This document shows, piece by piece, positions 33,050 to 44,523 of a DNA stretch of 64,000 nucleotides (within the stretch, counting starts at the first letter, position 1; each line of letters opens with the position of its first letter). The position numbers were made by a program, and so were the translations under genes. Below the pieces are notes generated by a model, which was given only the letters and a program-made list of their open reading frames with translations, searched no databases and had not been told where the DNA came from. The DNA comes from Sepiola atlantica. Lineage: Eukaryota > Mollusca > Cephalopoda > Sepiida > Sepiolidae. The stretch covers positions 63,074,580 to 63,138,579 of the forward strand of contig OY744529.1 in assembly GCA_963556195.1 (NCBI GenBank), given 5' to 3'.

Positions 33050-33797
33050 CCTTTTCTACAAACTGAGCAGAGAAAATTCCTCTTTAGAGGAGATTTCATC
33101 TTTTGGGGAGATTTCCAACACTACAACAACTGATATTCATATAAAATCATATAATTACGTAAATAATTTAATTATTCATATATGAATTATTATTATCATT
33201 TCTGATGATCTAAAGAAAAAAAAACACCTATTGTTGACTTTTTATTTAGAGTGAGGATTTCTTTCCCAATTTATTTCAGACGGCAGGGGTTGTCTGACTT
33301 GCTATTTGCTTTCCAATGTAAGTTTTTCTAATGCTTTTTAAATATTTCAATAAGATAGGATTGTACTATCGCGAGTTGAAAAAAAAGCGTGAGTCATTTC
33401 TGATGATCTAATGAAAAAAATCACACACCATTAGCTTTGCTTTTTAAAAATTTTCTTCCCTTAATTTTCTTCTTTTGATTATTGGAAGGTGGAGGGTGGT
33501 TAGTCATAAAATAAAAATGACACCGGATGTTAAAAAACATCAAAAACGTTAGCGGAAGTGAAATGGTTTACAATGAAATTCAAAAAACAAAAACAAAAAA
33601 ACAATCGTTGCTCACATAAAGAAATAAGAAAGAACACGTCCCAAATCTGGGAAGTTTAAAAAAAAAGAAAAAAGGAAAGAAAAAACCGTATAAAACGGTA
33701 TAGAAAGTAGGAAGAGGAAAAAAGAGAAAGAAAACGTCTGATTATGGAAATAGATTTATGTTCTCCCTTCCCTTATTCGTTGAGTAGACTTGTGTGA

Positions 33798-33850
<53 letters not shown>
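33050..33850 (+). repeat. Dispersed family W, copy 1
   Basis: About 700-800 bp collinear with 39795-40480. Shared blocks: TTTCTGATGA, TTGACTTTTTATTTAGAGTG, GGTTGTCTGACTTGCT, TATCGCGAGTTGAAAA, AACGTTAGCGG, ACAATCGT(T/G)GCTCACATAA and CTTGTGTGACG. Both copies end at an AT tract, here (AT)n at about 33799-33849. No coding capacity or terminal repeats were identified. Confidence 0.75.
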
Positions 33851-33852
<2 letters not shown>

Positions 33853-33947
33853 CATAGTTCACCCCAAACAAGGCAGGCCGCCATTGTAGACGTAAGGGGC
33901 TACTGAGAAAAAGGGTGAGAGTTTTTTTTTTGGGGGGGGGGGTCAAC

Positions 33948-34619
33948 CTAAATTGGGAGCTGTGCAGCGAGATGTCTGTTTACATTAGTTTTAAATTTCT
34001 GCATGTCAGTATCGTCAGGAAAACAGGGAGCAGGGAGGGAGTTCCAAAGTCCAGCAGCACGAGGAAAGAAGCTTTTGGGGTAGAAAGCTCTTCGGCATCT
34101 GGGGATCTCCACAGTGAATGGATGGGATTTGTCAGATTGTCGGGTTGGTCTAGTGAATTTACGTCGTTGGGGCACCAGAGCAGCAAGTTCATCAGAGCAC
34201 AATCCATTGAAGTACTTGTAAAACAGACACAAGGAAGCAACATTGTGGCGATGGGATAGGGGCTGGAGCTTGGTGGATAGTGAGGGACCTATTAAGTTGG
34301 CGACACTTTTTTGGACCTTGTCTAAGAGGGAGAGACTAGTGGATAATGCACCAGCCCATATGTGGCAACAATACTCCATGCATGGGCGGATGGTGGCTTT
34401 GTAGAGATATAGGATAATGTCAGGTGTGAGAAATTTATTGGCATGGTAGAGGGAGCCCACCTTCTTTGCAGCAGTCCTGGACACGTACAAAGACGACATT
34501 GCCATGGCGATGTTTCGATCTGTAGCCATTAACACTGCGATCTCATCAGACAAAGAAAGTCGATCTGTTCTTTCCTTTATATATATATATAAAAATGAAT
34601 AAATACACATTTCCAACAA
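33948..34619 (-). pseudogene. LINE-A 3' half, open frame of 223 codons
   Basis: The best preserved LINE-A C-terminus: AAKKVGSLYHANKFLTPDII, LYLYKATIRPCMEYCCHIWA, NLIGPSLSTKLQPLSHRHNV, ASLCLFYKYFNGLCSDELAA and PKSFFPRAAGLWNSLP. It lies after the RT motifs, so the copy is 5'-truncated; its 5' edge is near an (AT)n tract at about 34579-34590. The open frame is uninterrupted, which suggests a younger insertion than 22180-23085. It cannot be mobile alone. Confidence 0.8.
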
Positions 34620-36307
34620 ATAAAACAGATGTCACTTTTAAGTAGACGATGATGACAGAAATCTATTTTTGTGTATGATTTGATTTTGGAACAATTCATT
34701 TTAAAATGGTTAAAATCTAAATTTTTTACAGTAATTACTTTTTTACATTTCATCTTTGGCGATTGGACGATCTTATTTTACTTTTTTAATCTGTGGAAAG
34801 TGATAATATACATAAAAACGAAGGTACACATGTATTATTATGCGAAGAAGAAGAAGAAGAAGAAGAAGAAGAAGAAGATATATGAAAACGCCACTGTATG
34901 GATCGACTATATTTTGACGCTTTCGAACTTTTCAATATATGGATTGGTAACAATGAACGTGTCGCTCTACGAATAAGTGCAGTCAAGATCGTTTATCGCT
35001 TTTTACTAATGACCTACCACTTATCATGGCCCAAAACAATTCGAAGATAAGGGTTAATTAGATAGATTGTTAGTTGAATGATAAAGAATGCTATCAGATA
35101 ACTGAAAATGATGAATGGAATGAACAAAATTTTATTACTTATAAGGATGGTTTACGATAAAATATCTATTCACATTGAATTTGAAGACGACTATGTTGCA
35201 GCCTGCAGGGAAGCAGTCCTGTCTCGAAAAGAAACTGTTCGTTGAAATTTCGCCTGTTTTTATATTTTTGACATTCATAAATAACAATCCCATCATTTTA
35301 GGGATGTTATGAAAGCAACTTGTTTTTTTTTGTTGTTGTTGTTTTTTATATACTACACTCGAGGGTAAGGATTAATGGGATGGGTAGAGTGACTGTTCAA
35401 TGATGAGGAATAATATGCGAAGACTGAAAATTTCCAAACAGCACCCACTCAAAACAATAGCCGACCCAGAAAAAACAGCAATTCTTCTCCCTTTGTCAGA
35501 AACATCGACATCACTTATAGAATGTGAAAACAAAAAGGGAGATGGGTTACGAAACTGCAGAATAACAGAATAAAAACAGTGCGTTTTTGTATCATGTGTT
35601 AACTTTATAAAATTTGATTTGGGAAAGAAAAAGAAATACCCCCCGCCCCCCCCTCAAAAAAAACATTCAGAATTTCCATTTTTAATAAAAATTATTGATT
35701 TTTTTTTTCAAATTCACTTGTATAAATTAGTTTTGCTGTATATGTAGGGTTGTACTAAAACGCATACCTTTATGTCAACTTGATATGACATCATAGTGAA
35801 CGGCGTCCATCATCTATAGCGTGTGTCCTGACATTCGTTTTAGTCCAGAATCTTCAATAACAGTGTAACAAATAGCCCAAAAGTAGATATCTCCTTTCCC
35901 CCTGATATGGGCTTCTTGTATGTAATTGACTGAGTCCGAAAATATATTTCTATCGGTCAAAATGTCTTTCTTCCTTTTTTTTTTTATTACTTTCTTTATT
36001 TTACCTTCTACGAATTATTTTCCATGTTGGATCAGTTGCTTAATCTGATAAGCCACCACTCCTCTCTCCCTCTTTCTCTTTCTCACCGTCTCTCTCCCCT
36101 CCCTCTCCTCCCTCTCTTTTAATTCAATAACGATTAAGTTTCATTCCTAGATTCGCCCGCCAATCAGAGTAAAGGTGATAAAGATGTCAGGGGAAGGGGA
36201 GAGTTGGAAGAGGAGGGGAAGGAAGTAGAAATACGGATTTAGGAAATAAAACAAAGATAAAAACGAGAAGAGAAGGAGTAAAAACGGTACGTTTGTAAAG
36301 AAGAGAA

Positions 36308-36354
<47 letters not shown>

Positions 36355-36470
36355 GCTGCGTGTAAGAAAAGAATGGAAAAAAAATGAAATGAAGATATGT
36401 AGTAAAGAGAAGAAGGAAAATATATGAATAGTTATACGAATGATGATTTCAATATGGAAACGCGCTATTG
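34620..36470. other. No gene; simple repeats and repeat scraps
   Basis: (GAA)n at about 34843-34878; a segment at 35100-35220 (TTGAAGACGAC...GCAGGGAAG) shared with 38215-38300; ACAGCAATTCTTCTCCCTTT at 35475-35515 shared with 8028-8065; pyrimidine-rich tract 36055-36120; (GA)n plus a G-run at about 36312-36355. No coding signal. Confidence 0.55.
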
Positions 36471-36474
36471 ACCT

Positions 36475-37010
36475 TATGTAAAGCAACAGCAGCAGTGAAT
36501 GTTGTTTTCGCGTATCGACTTTCGATTGGATTGGACAAGATCTCCAATCAGCAGTTTCTTTCAGTCAACTCCAGCTGCAAGGATATTCACATCCAAAATT
36601 TTGCGCATAATATAAAAACTCGGACACAGCTTTCTTTCTCTTTTCCTGTGTTTCCCTTTGAGACTCAACACACGTGCGTACGTCACAATCAAATCTAGGC
36701 CTTAGAGGCTGAATACCTCAGCAGATGCAACAAGAACTACTAAACACAGTGACCGCATATACATACAACTTATCGAACTCACGTACAAACACGTTCATAC
36801 ACACACACACACACACACTCTCTCTCTCTCACTTACAAAACAGAGGCAAGCTAATATACCCACACATCTACAATGCCTATCCCATTTATACACACGCAAG
36901 CTCACATGCTGCCAGCCGAAATAAATATGTCTACTCAAATCTTCCTTACATATAAAACAACTCTTTCTTCACCTAGAACGTTCATGGGATACTCTGACCT
37001 CTCACTCATT
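36475..37010 (+). promoter_or_regulatory. Promoter-like module P, copy 3
   Basis: AGCAGCAGTGAATGTTGTTT, CTTTCGATTGGATTGGACAA, TCTCCAATCAGCAGTTTCTT and then TAATATAAAAACTCGGACAC: CCAAT boxes and a TATA box with the spacing of copy 2 at 15040-15240. From about 36660 to 37000 it also matches copy 1 (14130-14430, reversed). Copies 1 and 3 together define a repeat of at least 500 bp with a Pol II promoter layout. (CA)n at about 36800-36815 and (TG)n at 37044-37066 are inside or beside it. Confidence 0.5.
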
Positions 37011-37079
37011 ACTAACTTGATTGTCTTATTACATACATATATATATATATGTGTGTGTGTGTGTGTTTGATTAAACAAC

Positions 37080-37505
37080 AGTGGCAATTCCTGTTTGTTT
37101 CTTTTTTATCTATCCTTTCGAGTTAGCAGACCAACGATCTAATGTTCTGCTCGCATGAGAAAGTCGATTAAACCCGTTTTGAAAACATTTTAGTATACCC
37201 TCTCTTCCTCGTATCGAGTTTGGTTGATGGTGGGTTTGTTTGCTAAAATGAGTAAGGCTTTGATGATGGGAGGCGCATATTGCAATTTGAGACAGCGAGA
37301 GTGGCAGTGTTTTTTATTAATATGTTTCTGAAATCTTTTTTTTTGGGGGGGGGGCTGTCGTGTGCTACCAGATGTTGGTAAATGGAGCTGTGAAGGGAAG
37401 AGAGGTGACATGTCAGGCAACGAGAGATACTTGTTCTAGTCATGCCAATATATGTATTATTTGTAGAGAGACATTCTCTCATTTGGAATTTGAACACATA
37501 TACGG
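37080..37505 (-). pseudogene. Penelope-like element, GIY-YIG end
   Basis: Minus reading gives YVFKFQMRECLSTNN then TYIGMTRTSISRCLTCHLSS, the YIG...T...R core of a GIY-YIG nuclease in the form found at the C-terminus of Penelope-like elements. SSIYQHLVAHDS follows, then a decayed remainder. The GIY half is represented by YVF. A poly-C/poly-A stretch (37337-37354) interrupts. No RT part is attached. Confidence 0.65.
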
Positions 37506-37525
37506 CATTACGAGTTTTTAGTAAA

Positions 37526-37530
<5 letters not shown>

Positions 37531-37613
<83 letters not shown>
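37531..37613. repeat. (AT)n microsatellite, about 83 bp
   Basis: Uninterrupted TA alternation, the longest such tract in the window. Confidence 0.95.
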
Positions 37614-37615
<2 letters not shown>

Positions 37616-37719
37616 CAGGAAGCTTGAATGCCTGGGATTGAATGGAGAACTCTATGCTAGCATACAGCACCGTACTACTTTTTTTTAATTTGAAATTGTT
37701 TATATTTGATAATATTTGA

Positions 37720-38095
37720 TATTTTGAGGTAGCACTTAAAGGTTTCGTTTGATGTAGCTGTTTAAAGGCAGATCAACTCGTTTTAGGTTATTGAATGCCA
37801 AAGTGCGATGCTTATTGTAAACGATTTAGTGCCTCACAATTTGCGTTTACCCGTAGCTGAGTAGAAATTGTGGGTTCATACCTAATCCCACAATATAGAT
37901 GTAAAAATGACCACAATAGATCCCATGGGATTTGGACTCCGTTGTATCCATTAAGCCAACCATGGACCCTCTAGCACAAGGGACGGGTCAGTGTAGTTCA
38001 CATGCAGAGGAAATAGTTAACTATAGAAGCAGATGCTGCACTGCTCCCCTCGTCATGAACAGACATGATTTAGTGTAAAAGTGATCGACTTGAAA
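37720..38095 (+). repeat. Family T, compact copy
   Basis: Aligns in order with 780-2090 but lacks both insertions found there. It contains TTTACCCGTAGCTGAGTAG, GTGGGTTCATACC, ATCCCATGGGATTTGGACTC, GTATCCATTAAG, AGTGTAGTTCACATGCAGAG and GAACAGACATGATTTAG. It serves as the empty-site reference for the minisatellite and for the SINE at 1780-1968. Confidence 0.65.
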
Positions 38096-38214
38096 CCTTC
38101 TTTTTACTAGTGGGTCAAAAATTATCAAGGTTAATGAGACGAAAATGATTGTCAACCAAAAGATGGGGAACACTATGGGAGTGCTAACATTAATCAATGG
38201 TTGTGAACTGCATT

Positions 38215-38305
38215 TGATTACTTATAGGACGGTTTAGGACAAGAATTTGTTGACATTAGATTTGAAGACGACCAAATTCTAATCAGCAGGGAAGAGGTGG
38301 GAAGC
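38215..38305. repeat. Short dispersed repeat shared with 35130-35220
   Basis: ACTTATAGGACGGTTTA, TTGAAGACGACCAA and AGCAGGGAAG recur at 35136-35216 with substitutions. It lies at the truncated end of the LINE fragment at 38395-38705. Confidence 0.5.
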
Positions 38306-38394
38306 CTTTGCAAAGTAGCATTGTCCATGGAAATTCCGCATGATCTTGGGCACATGGAGGGAGAAAGGAAAGTCAGGTTTTTCAAAACTGTTCC

Positions 38395-38705
38395 TAGCAC
38401 TCCTACAATTATTGGTATTACAGTAACTTTCTCCATGTTTCATATTCCTATCAGCTCTCTGGTAAGTTCTAAGTATTTGTTTCGTTTTTCTGCCTTCTTC
38501 ATCTTCACCTTTTGATCTGATGGGACGGCGAAATCTACTATTTAGCATGTTTTTTCCCCCTTCTGTTGTACTATTATTACGCTCAGTCTTGGATGAGTTT
38601 GTACTTCCAACTCCCAAAGGATTATATGATTTTCCTTTTCCACTTCTGTCTCCGGTTTGTTTCTCTACGATTTGTCTGCTTCTTCCAACTGCACACATTC
38701 ATTTA
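38395..38705 (-). pseudogene. REL-LINE endonuclease fragment
   Basis: Minus reading gives IVDFAVPSDQKVKMKKAEKR, NKYLELTRELIGIWNMEKVT and VIPIIVGVLGTVLKN, the second half of the restriction-like endonuclease and its conserved C-terminal block. Its upstream side ends near 38705, next to the Helitron-like end at 38715. A frameshift separates the two blocks. Confidence 0.7.
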
Positions 38706-38714
38706 GTATTATTA

Positions 38715-38900
38715 CTAGCTGCACCTGCCCAGCGTTGCCCGGGATGCAATGAAATCATTTTAGTTTTTAATTATTATTTTTTTGCCCTTTTACAGGAATT
38801 TCCACGTATACAGGAAAAGAAAGAAATTTTAGTTGTAAGGAAGACAACTCTTTTTATATTCTTCAATTAAAAATAAGAGTTCCTTGCTGAATTTTATTTT
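38715..38900 (-). mobile_element. Helitron-like 3' terminus (minus)
   Basis: On the minus strand CCCGGGCAACGCTGGGCAGG is followed by TGCAGCTAG and then T: a hairpin-forming GC box with a CTAG end, as at 58540-58568. The element extends to the right; its 5' end was not found. Confidence 0.5.
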
Positions 38901-39123
38901 ATTTGTTTTCATTATTAGTTTTAAAATATTTTATAATATAGTTTATCTGAGCTGGACTAAGTAATATTTGAAATAAATTGGAGCAGAGTACTTTATTATA
39001 TTGTCAATAAAATGATACAGCAATAACAAACAATTATTGGCTAGTCAGAAACAAAGGTTGATTTGTTAGGTTAAATGCTATTTGGGTCTTACTTGGAAAA
39101 TCCCATCAGGTCAAAAGGTGAAG

Positions 39124-39126
<3 letters not shown>

Positions 39127-39171
<45 letters not shown>

Positions 39172-39185
39172 ATTATTATTATTTC
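39127..39185. repeat. (ATT)n microsatellite
   Basis: About 19 ATT units with one AATT break. Adjacent to the SINE-derived tandem block at 39245-39400. Confidence 0.95.
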
Positions 39186-39244
39186 TACTAGCAAAAATAT
39201 GCTTCTTCAGGTCACATATTTTTGCTAGCCTAGGAAGATGGTAT

Positions 39245-39400
39245 CATAATAAACGAATATATATTACACTGCCTTCCCCATAAAGTTGGAGGTAATGCTT
39301 GGGAGGATGGTATCATGACCACAGTACAGATACTATCCCCCCCCCCCCAAAGAGAAGGTAATGCATGAGAGGATGGTATCATTATAACAGAACAGGTAAT
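39245..39400 (-). repeat. Tandem block derived from a U2-headed SINE interior
   Basis: Two units, each with GGTAATGC, GGGAGGATGGTATCATGA and an ACAGATACTATC-type segment. In reverse complement they equal the GTATCTG...CATCCTCC(C)AGGCATTACC interior of the long SINE type. A matching three-unit block on the plus strand is at 47355-47620. Confidence 0.6.
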
Positions 39401-39794
39401 ATACTACCCACTCTGAATTGAGTATTAAAAGATAGTACAATTAATAGAAGTAATAGTATCGTTTCGGCTTCTGACAATTAGATACCAAATCTCCATTAGT
39501 AATAGATTCTGAAAATTCGTGATATTGTATAATTTTATACTTTCAAAAGTAACCTTACAATTAATTGAGGATTATACAAGTGAGTTAATCCGAAATATGA
39601 TGAACTAAATACCAATTTAAAAGGTGTAACAACGCTAGGTCTTCCTTGTCGAGACGACGACTATAAAAGCTGAAAGTATTAATACATAATTGATTGACCT
39701 TGGAAAATTAGGTTTGCTTCTAACTAGAACATGAAATATTATTACTACTAGTGTACACAGTCCGTCAAAAAGTACAGAAATAAAAAGTATGCTT

Positions 39795-40480
39795 CGATAG
39801 TGTTCACACTATTATTTATATAAAATCATAGAATTACATCTGTAATTCAATTTTTCGTATATAAATTATTATTATCACTTCTGATGACCTAAAGTAAAAA
39901 AAACCTACCGTTGACTTTTTATTTAGAGTGGGGATTTCTTTCCGAATTAATTTCAGATGGGGTGGGTTGTCTGACTTGCTTTCCAATGTAAGTCTTGTAA
40001 TGTTATTTTTTTTATTTCAATAGAATAAGATAGACATATCGCGAGTTGAAAATAAAATGTAAATGATTTCTGATGACCAAAAGAAAAAAAAGCACCAACC
40101 GTTGACTTTGCTTTTTTTATTTATTTTTATTTTCTTCTTTTGAGTGTGTGTGGGGGGGGGGGGGCGCTAGACATTAAATAAGACGTCACGTCTATGTTCA
40201 AAACATGTTAGAATCACCAAAGACGTTAGCGGTTAAAAATGAAATTGAAATGAAACAATCGTGGCTCACATAAGGAAATAAGAAATAAGAAAGACCAGAT
40301 CCGAAACTGGAAAATTTTAAAAGAGAAAAAATGGAAAGAAGAAACAAAAACGTATAAATCTGTATAGCAAACAGAAAGGAAAAAAGAAAGAACGTAAACG
40401 TTATGAAAATAGACTTGCGTCTTCCCTCATTCATTCAGCAGACTTTTATGTGACGGGACGGATATATATTTATTCATATA
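39795..40480 (+). repeat. Dispersed family W, copy 2
   Basis: Collinear with 33050-33850; see that entry for shared blocks. A GT/G-run (about 40143-40165) has expanded here. It ends at ATATATATTTATTCATATAT. Confidence 0.75.
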
Positions 40481-41226
40481 TAAATACTCATTGCTCTTTA
40501 TTATATGATGGAGAATAAAAATAAATCTCCATGAGAGACTAGTACAATTAATACGTTAGCACAATTAATTTGATTACCATTTTAAAATTGTAATTAAAAA
40601 TTAATTTGACTAACTTTTAGCCCCAAATGATATTAGACCCCTCAATTTGAAAACATAAAATATTGAATAGTCTTGCACCAGACTTGTTTGATCTGAATGT
40701 TGGTCGTTTTATAGGAAATCAAGTGCGTCGAGGAACAAATCACTGATTCTAAGGATGAATAATATGTCAAGAAACATATTGTTGGCACAGAGTGTTCAGA
40801 AGTTATCTCCCTTTAACCATATCCAAGTTATCTCTCCTGAATTATATTAGCCAACGATAGAATGCACTCTTTTCTTCCGGAAACCAAATATATAATTTTA
40901 CCACATGTGGAGAATTTAGAAACTGAATGTAGCCTCTTGTCAGCCAGTCGGATGCAGTTCGATGGCTCTCCATCTTAACATGGTTTTAACAACGTTTCCT
41001 GTCAGACACCTTTCACATTATGGTAGTGGTAGTATTTTTCCTGTATTTCAACAGTGCTCAATACATGAGTAGGACATAATAATTATGAAAAATACAATTT
41101 TTTATAGTATATATAATGTACTAAGCTTTACTGTAGTTTAACAATATCACCGATTATCAGAAGTGTCTCTGACTAGCATCAAACACAAATATATATATCA
41201 GTGGATCATCCAGCTGGTATATATCA
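40481..41226. other. No gene recognised
   Basis: AT-rich sequence; I see no repeat, coding or structural signal beyond short AT palindromes. Confidence 0.45.
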
Positions 41227-41805
41227 ATGGATCATCTAGCTAGTACTCATAGGAACAACGGTAAGAAAAATAGGAGACGTAGTGTCATATGGTTCAACCC
41301 TCCTCATAGCCAACATATTCTTACTAATATACCGAAAACATTTAATATTATTATTGAAAAAATGTTTCCTAGACGGAGTAGAATATGTAAATTCATAAAT
41401 AAAAATACTGTAAAACTATCTTTTCAACTTCCAAAAATCTAGCTTTATCTATCATCAGTTATAACAGTACCAAAATACAAAAGGTGAGTAAGGGGGGCAA
41501 TGCTCACACTAACAACACCGTCACCGATGGATCTGAGTTAAATTGCAATTTTAGAAACGCTACTGATTGGGGGTGAGTTGCATAATTTCAGGTGTAATAT
41601 ATAAATGTGACAGGGAACGATACCAGTAGTTATGTCGGATCCACTAGAGGAAGCTTCACGGATATATATATAGAAACCATATGTGCTCTTTTAAAACCAA
41701 GTTTAATCCAGATTCCGAGAAAACTCCTACATGTATCAGCATGTTCAACTTACAGAAATGATAGAACATTACTAAAAACCTATTCTAGGCCATATATAAA
41801 TATAT
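41227..41805 (+). pseudogene. Penelope-like element fragment
   Basis: RRRSVIWFNPPHSQHILTNI with KTFNIIIEKMFPRRSRICKF and INKNTVKLSF matches the WFNPP...TNIxKxFLxLIxxHFP...FNKNTxKxSY region between RT and GIY-YIG in Penelope-like elements. Downstream, after frame breaks, NDTSSYVGSTRGSFTDIY looks like the following GIY-YIG region (Y-x-G-x-T). Class recognised by motif only; the element is dead. Confidence 0.6.
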
Positions 41806-41809
41806 AAGG

Positions 41810-42974
41810 GGGCTGTGTGTGACTATTCACGATGAACCTAGTTAATGGGTATAATACATTATGTTACTTCGGTGTGCTAATACATGCGAGACGAATGGAA
41901 TTATACATGTCTTTCTAATATGAATAATTTTCAATTTTAGTTGGAAAATTCACTTCTAAGAATTTTTAGTGTAAATAGGTCTGTTTGTGAGGGTTGAAGT
42001 CGATTCAACTACACACACGTGACAGCTATCCTATTTTAAATATAGAATAAAAAAGTTTTTTTTGTTTATTTCCATTTTTAATTGAAAATTAAATATAGTC
42101 TAGGGGAGATAACTTATTAATTTTCCAAATGAATTAGGTCCTTGTCTCTTAGTCTAGGAATACATTTAATGAAACGAGTAAATTTTTGAGTCATTTTTTG
42201 TGAATTTAATTAGAAAGAAATATAAAAGTCCGATCAACTATAATTTTTTATTTTATTTTCGCTAAAAAATAAAAAATAATAATATCCATGATAGAACCCT
42301 TTATCTATCTGGAATTGTAGGTCATATAAGACCACATTTAAAGATTATTCTACGTTTATGCGAACCTATTGTTTACATTAGATAACATTCTAAACTAACT
42401 GCATCTTGGTATTAAACTTTAATATGGATTTAAATTTTTTTAATAGGTATTATTTATCTTCAGGATTAATAATAATTTATCAATTGTTTTTTTAAAGTTT
42501 TTTACGGGAAATTCTTCCATCCTAGTTTTGATTTGCACTTGAAGTTGGGTTTAGTGACGGTTTGAAGAGTCGTTTAAAATTTCGGGGGCAAGTTTTTTTA
42601 AGGGGGGGGGGCTTTGATTTTCGTCACCATTTTTCATGTGATTTTTTCCATGTATTTTGGCTTGACATTATTTTTTCAAGACTTCTTCTTAAACTTTTCC
42701 CATCTCTCTTCCTCCAGTCTTTTGAATAATATGTTTTCCTATTACTATTAAAATAACTACTTCTCTGATGATCAGCAATGTTAAGCTAAAGTCTGTATAT
42801 TTCTCTTGACTTTGCTGTGAAACACGCGTAAGATTTAGAAAAAGTATTAAATTTGAAGAAGAAAAAGACATTTTTTTTTGTTTTTGAGACGAAAAAGAAA
42901 TACGGGTATTTGCCGAATTATGAAAATAAAGAGATTAAAAGAAAAATGAAAATTATGGTTTGGGATTGATTTTT

Positions 42975-43035
<61 letters not shown>

Positions 43036-43355
43036 AGAAAATCAACCTCTCAAAATCAGAACAGAATGAAAACAGCAGACATCTGACAAATAACGGACTC
43101 AATATCTTTTTCAGATAGAGATATATAACAATAATAAATTGTTATTTCACAACACTTTTGATCCTCAGAAATGTACCAGCCGATCTCATAAATGGAAATC
43201 GGACAAACCATAAAATATCAAAGAAAAAATAGTCCCATCACGTCACTATGTTGGTGTTAGGAAGGGTATTCGGACTCTAAAAATCTTGCCTCAACTAAGG
43301 AATTCCAAAGAAAATCGATCGCATTTCAGGTTATATAATTTAAAGACCTTCTCAG
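41810..43355. other. No gene; AT-rich, (AT)n at 42978-43032
   Basis: AT-rich with a G-run at about 42602-42611 and a 55-bp (AT)n tract. No coding signal. Confidence 0.6.
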
Positions 43356-43357
43356 AG

Positions 43358-43455
43358 ATAATTAATTTGGAAGTCAATTTCTAAAAGCCGTCCAACACAT
43401 GCCAGCATGTAAAACGGACATTCAACCGTTATATCATGATGATGATGATGCTGAT
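43358..43455 (+). mobile_element. LINE-G 3' end with short (ATG)n tail
   Basis: TTGGAAGTCAATTTCTAAAA, CATGCCAGCATGTAAAACGG and TCATGATGATGATGATG match 15250-15460, but the tail is only about 5 units. Confidence 0.7.
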
Positions 43456-43734
43456 TGCTGTGTGTGCGTGTGTGCATATAATCAACATATAAAGTGTTGT
43501 GTGTTTATGAAATATTGTATTGCAGAAAAATGAGGAAATGTATGCGGAAGAGAGTATGCCATGTCTGAAATGATTCATGTTATCAAACAGTGATGAAAAA
43601 AGAAATGAGAAAATGTTACAAACTTCTCCATTAAATGGTGCAATATTTCCGATAACCAATCAAGATTCTGCGATGAAGTTGATCCGAATTTATGGTAATC
43701 TTCTGTCCATATTTATTGGCCTTCCAACGATGGC

Positions 43735-43905
43735 AGAGTTAGGTACAAGGTCGGTTTTTAATGTGGGGATATTCATCTCTCCAAAAATGGACATTCTGTA
43801 TTGGGACAAAAGTGAAATTGTCTCAGTTTAGTCTTACTCGTCATGTACAGAAAAGGTGTAGTATCAGAACAGATACTACACTTTGCTCTTAGCCAAAAAA
43901 CCAAT
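43735..43905 (-). mobile_element. U2-headed SINE, short type (minus)
   Basis: Minus reading from 43905: GGTTTTTTGGCTAAGAGCAA, AGTGTAGTATCTGTTCTGAT, then a body ending CCCCACATTAAAAACCGACC and TTGTACCTAACTCTGCC. Only the U2 head and the common 3' part are clear. It lies head to head with the SINE at 43945-44185, 40 bp apart. Confidence 0.7.
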
Positions 43906-43944
43906 GAGTATGTCGTTTAGAACCTAACTACAATCTGACTTTTA

Positions 43945-44185
43945 GACCAGTATCAAAGTGTAAAATCTATTTTCGTCGGTTTTAGGAGGCCATCCTCTCA
44001 GGCATTACCTTCTCCTGTGTGTAGGGGGAAGTATGGATGGCAGAACCCCTGAGGCGCCCTCAACGGGGGATGCAAATGGGACCGTCTAACTTTGCATGCA
44101 TCCAGATAACCCCCTTTTTAAGGAGGGAGGTAAATTCCCACAACAATGTGACCTTATGTCTAACTTTATGGCTGTGAGAGGCATG
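43945..44185 (+). mobile_element. U2-headed SINE, long type
   Basis: A decayed head (CAGTATCAAAGTGTAAAATC) is followed by AGGAGGCCATCCTCTCAGGC, ATTACCTTCTCC, CCTGAGGCGCCCTCA, GGGGATGCAAATGGG and TGACCTTATGTCTAACTTTA. Same body as 11600-11976 and 56955-57200. Confidence 0.7.
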
Positions 44186-44455
44186 TAAACAACTTACAAT
44201 ATAAACAATATAGGTTTGTACAAGCTTGTGTCCCCCATCCCTCCGTTTCTATCTCTTATCATTTGCATGTGTAGGTTTTTGTATATATGCACACATGTAC
44301 ACATATGCATATGCATGCACGTAAATACAATAAAGATGCAGAGACATGTCTGTACATGTTGCAGTCATACATAGGGATTCTAAAGACACGGACACGAACC
44401 TCTATTAATATGCAGCATACACTCATCTGACTGCAATCAAATACAGATAGAGGAG

Positions 44456-44523
<68 letters not shown>

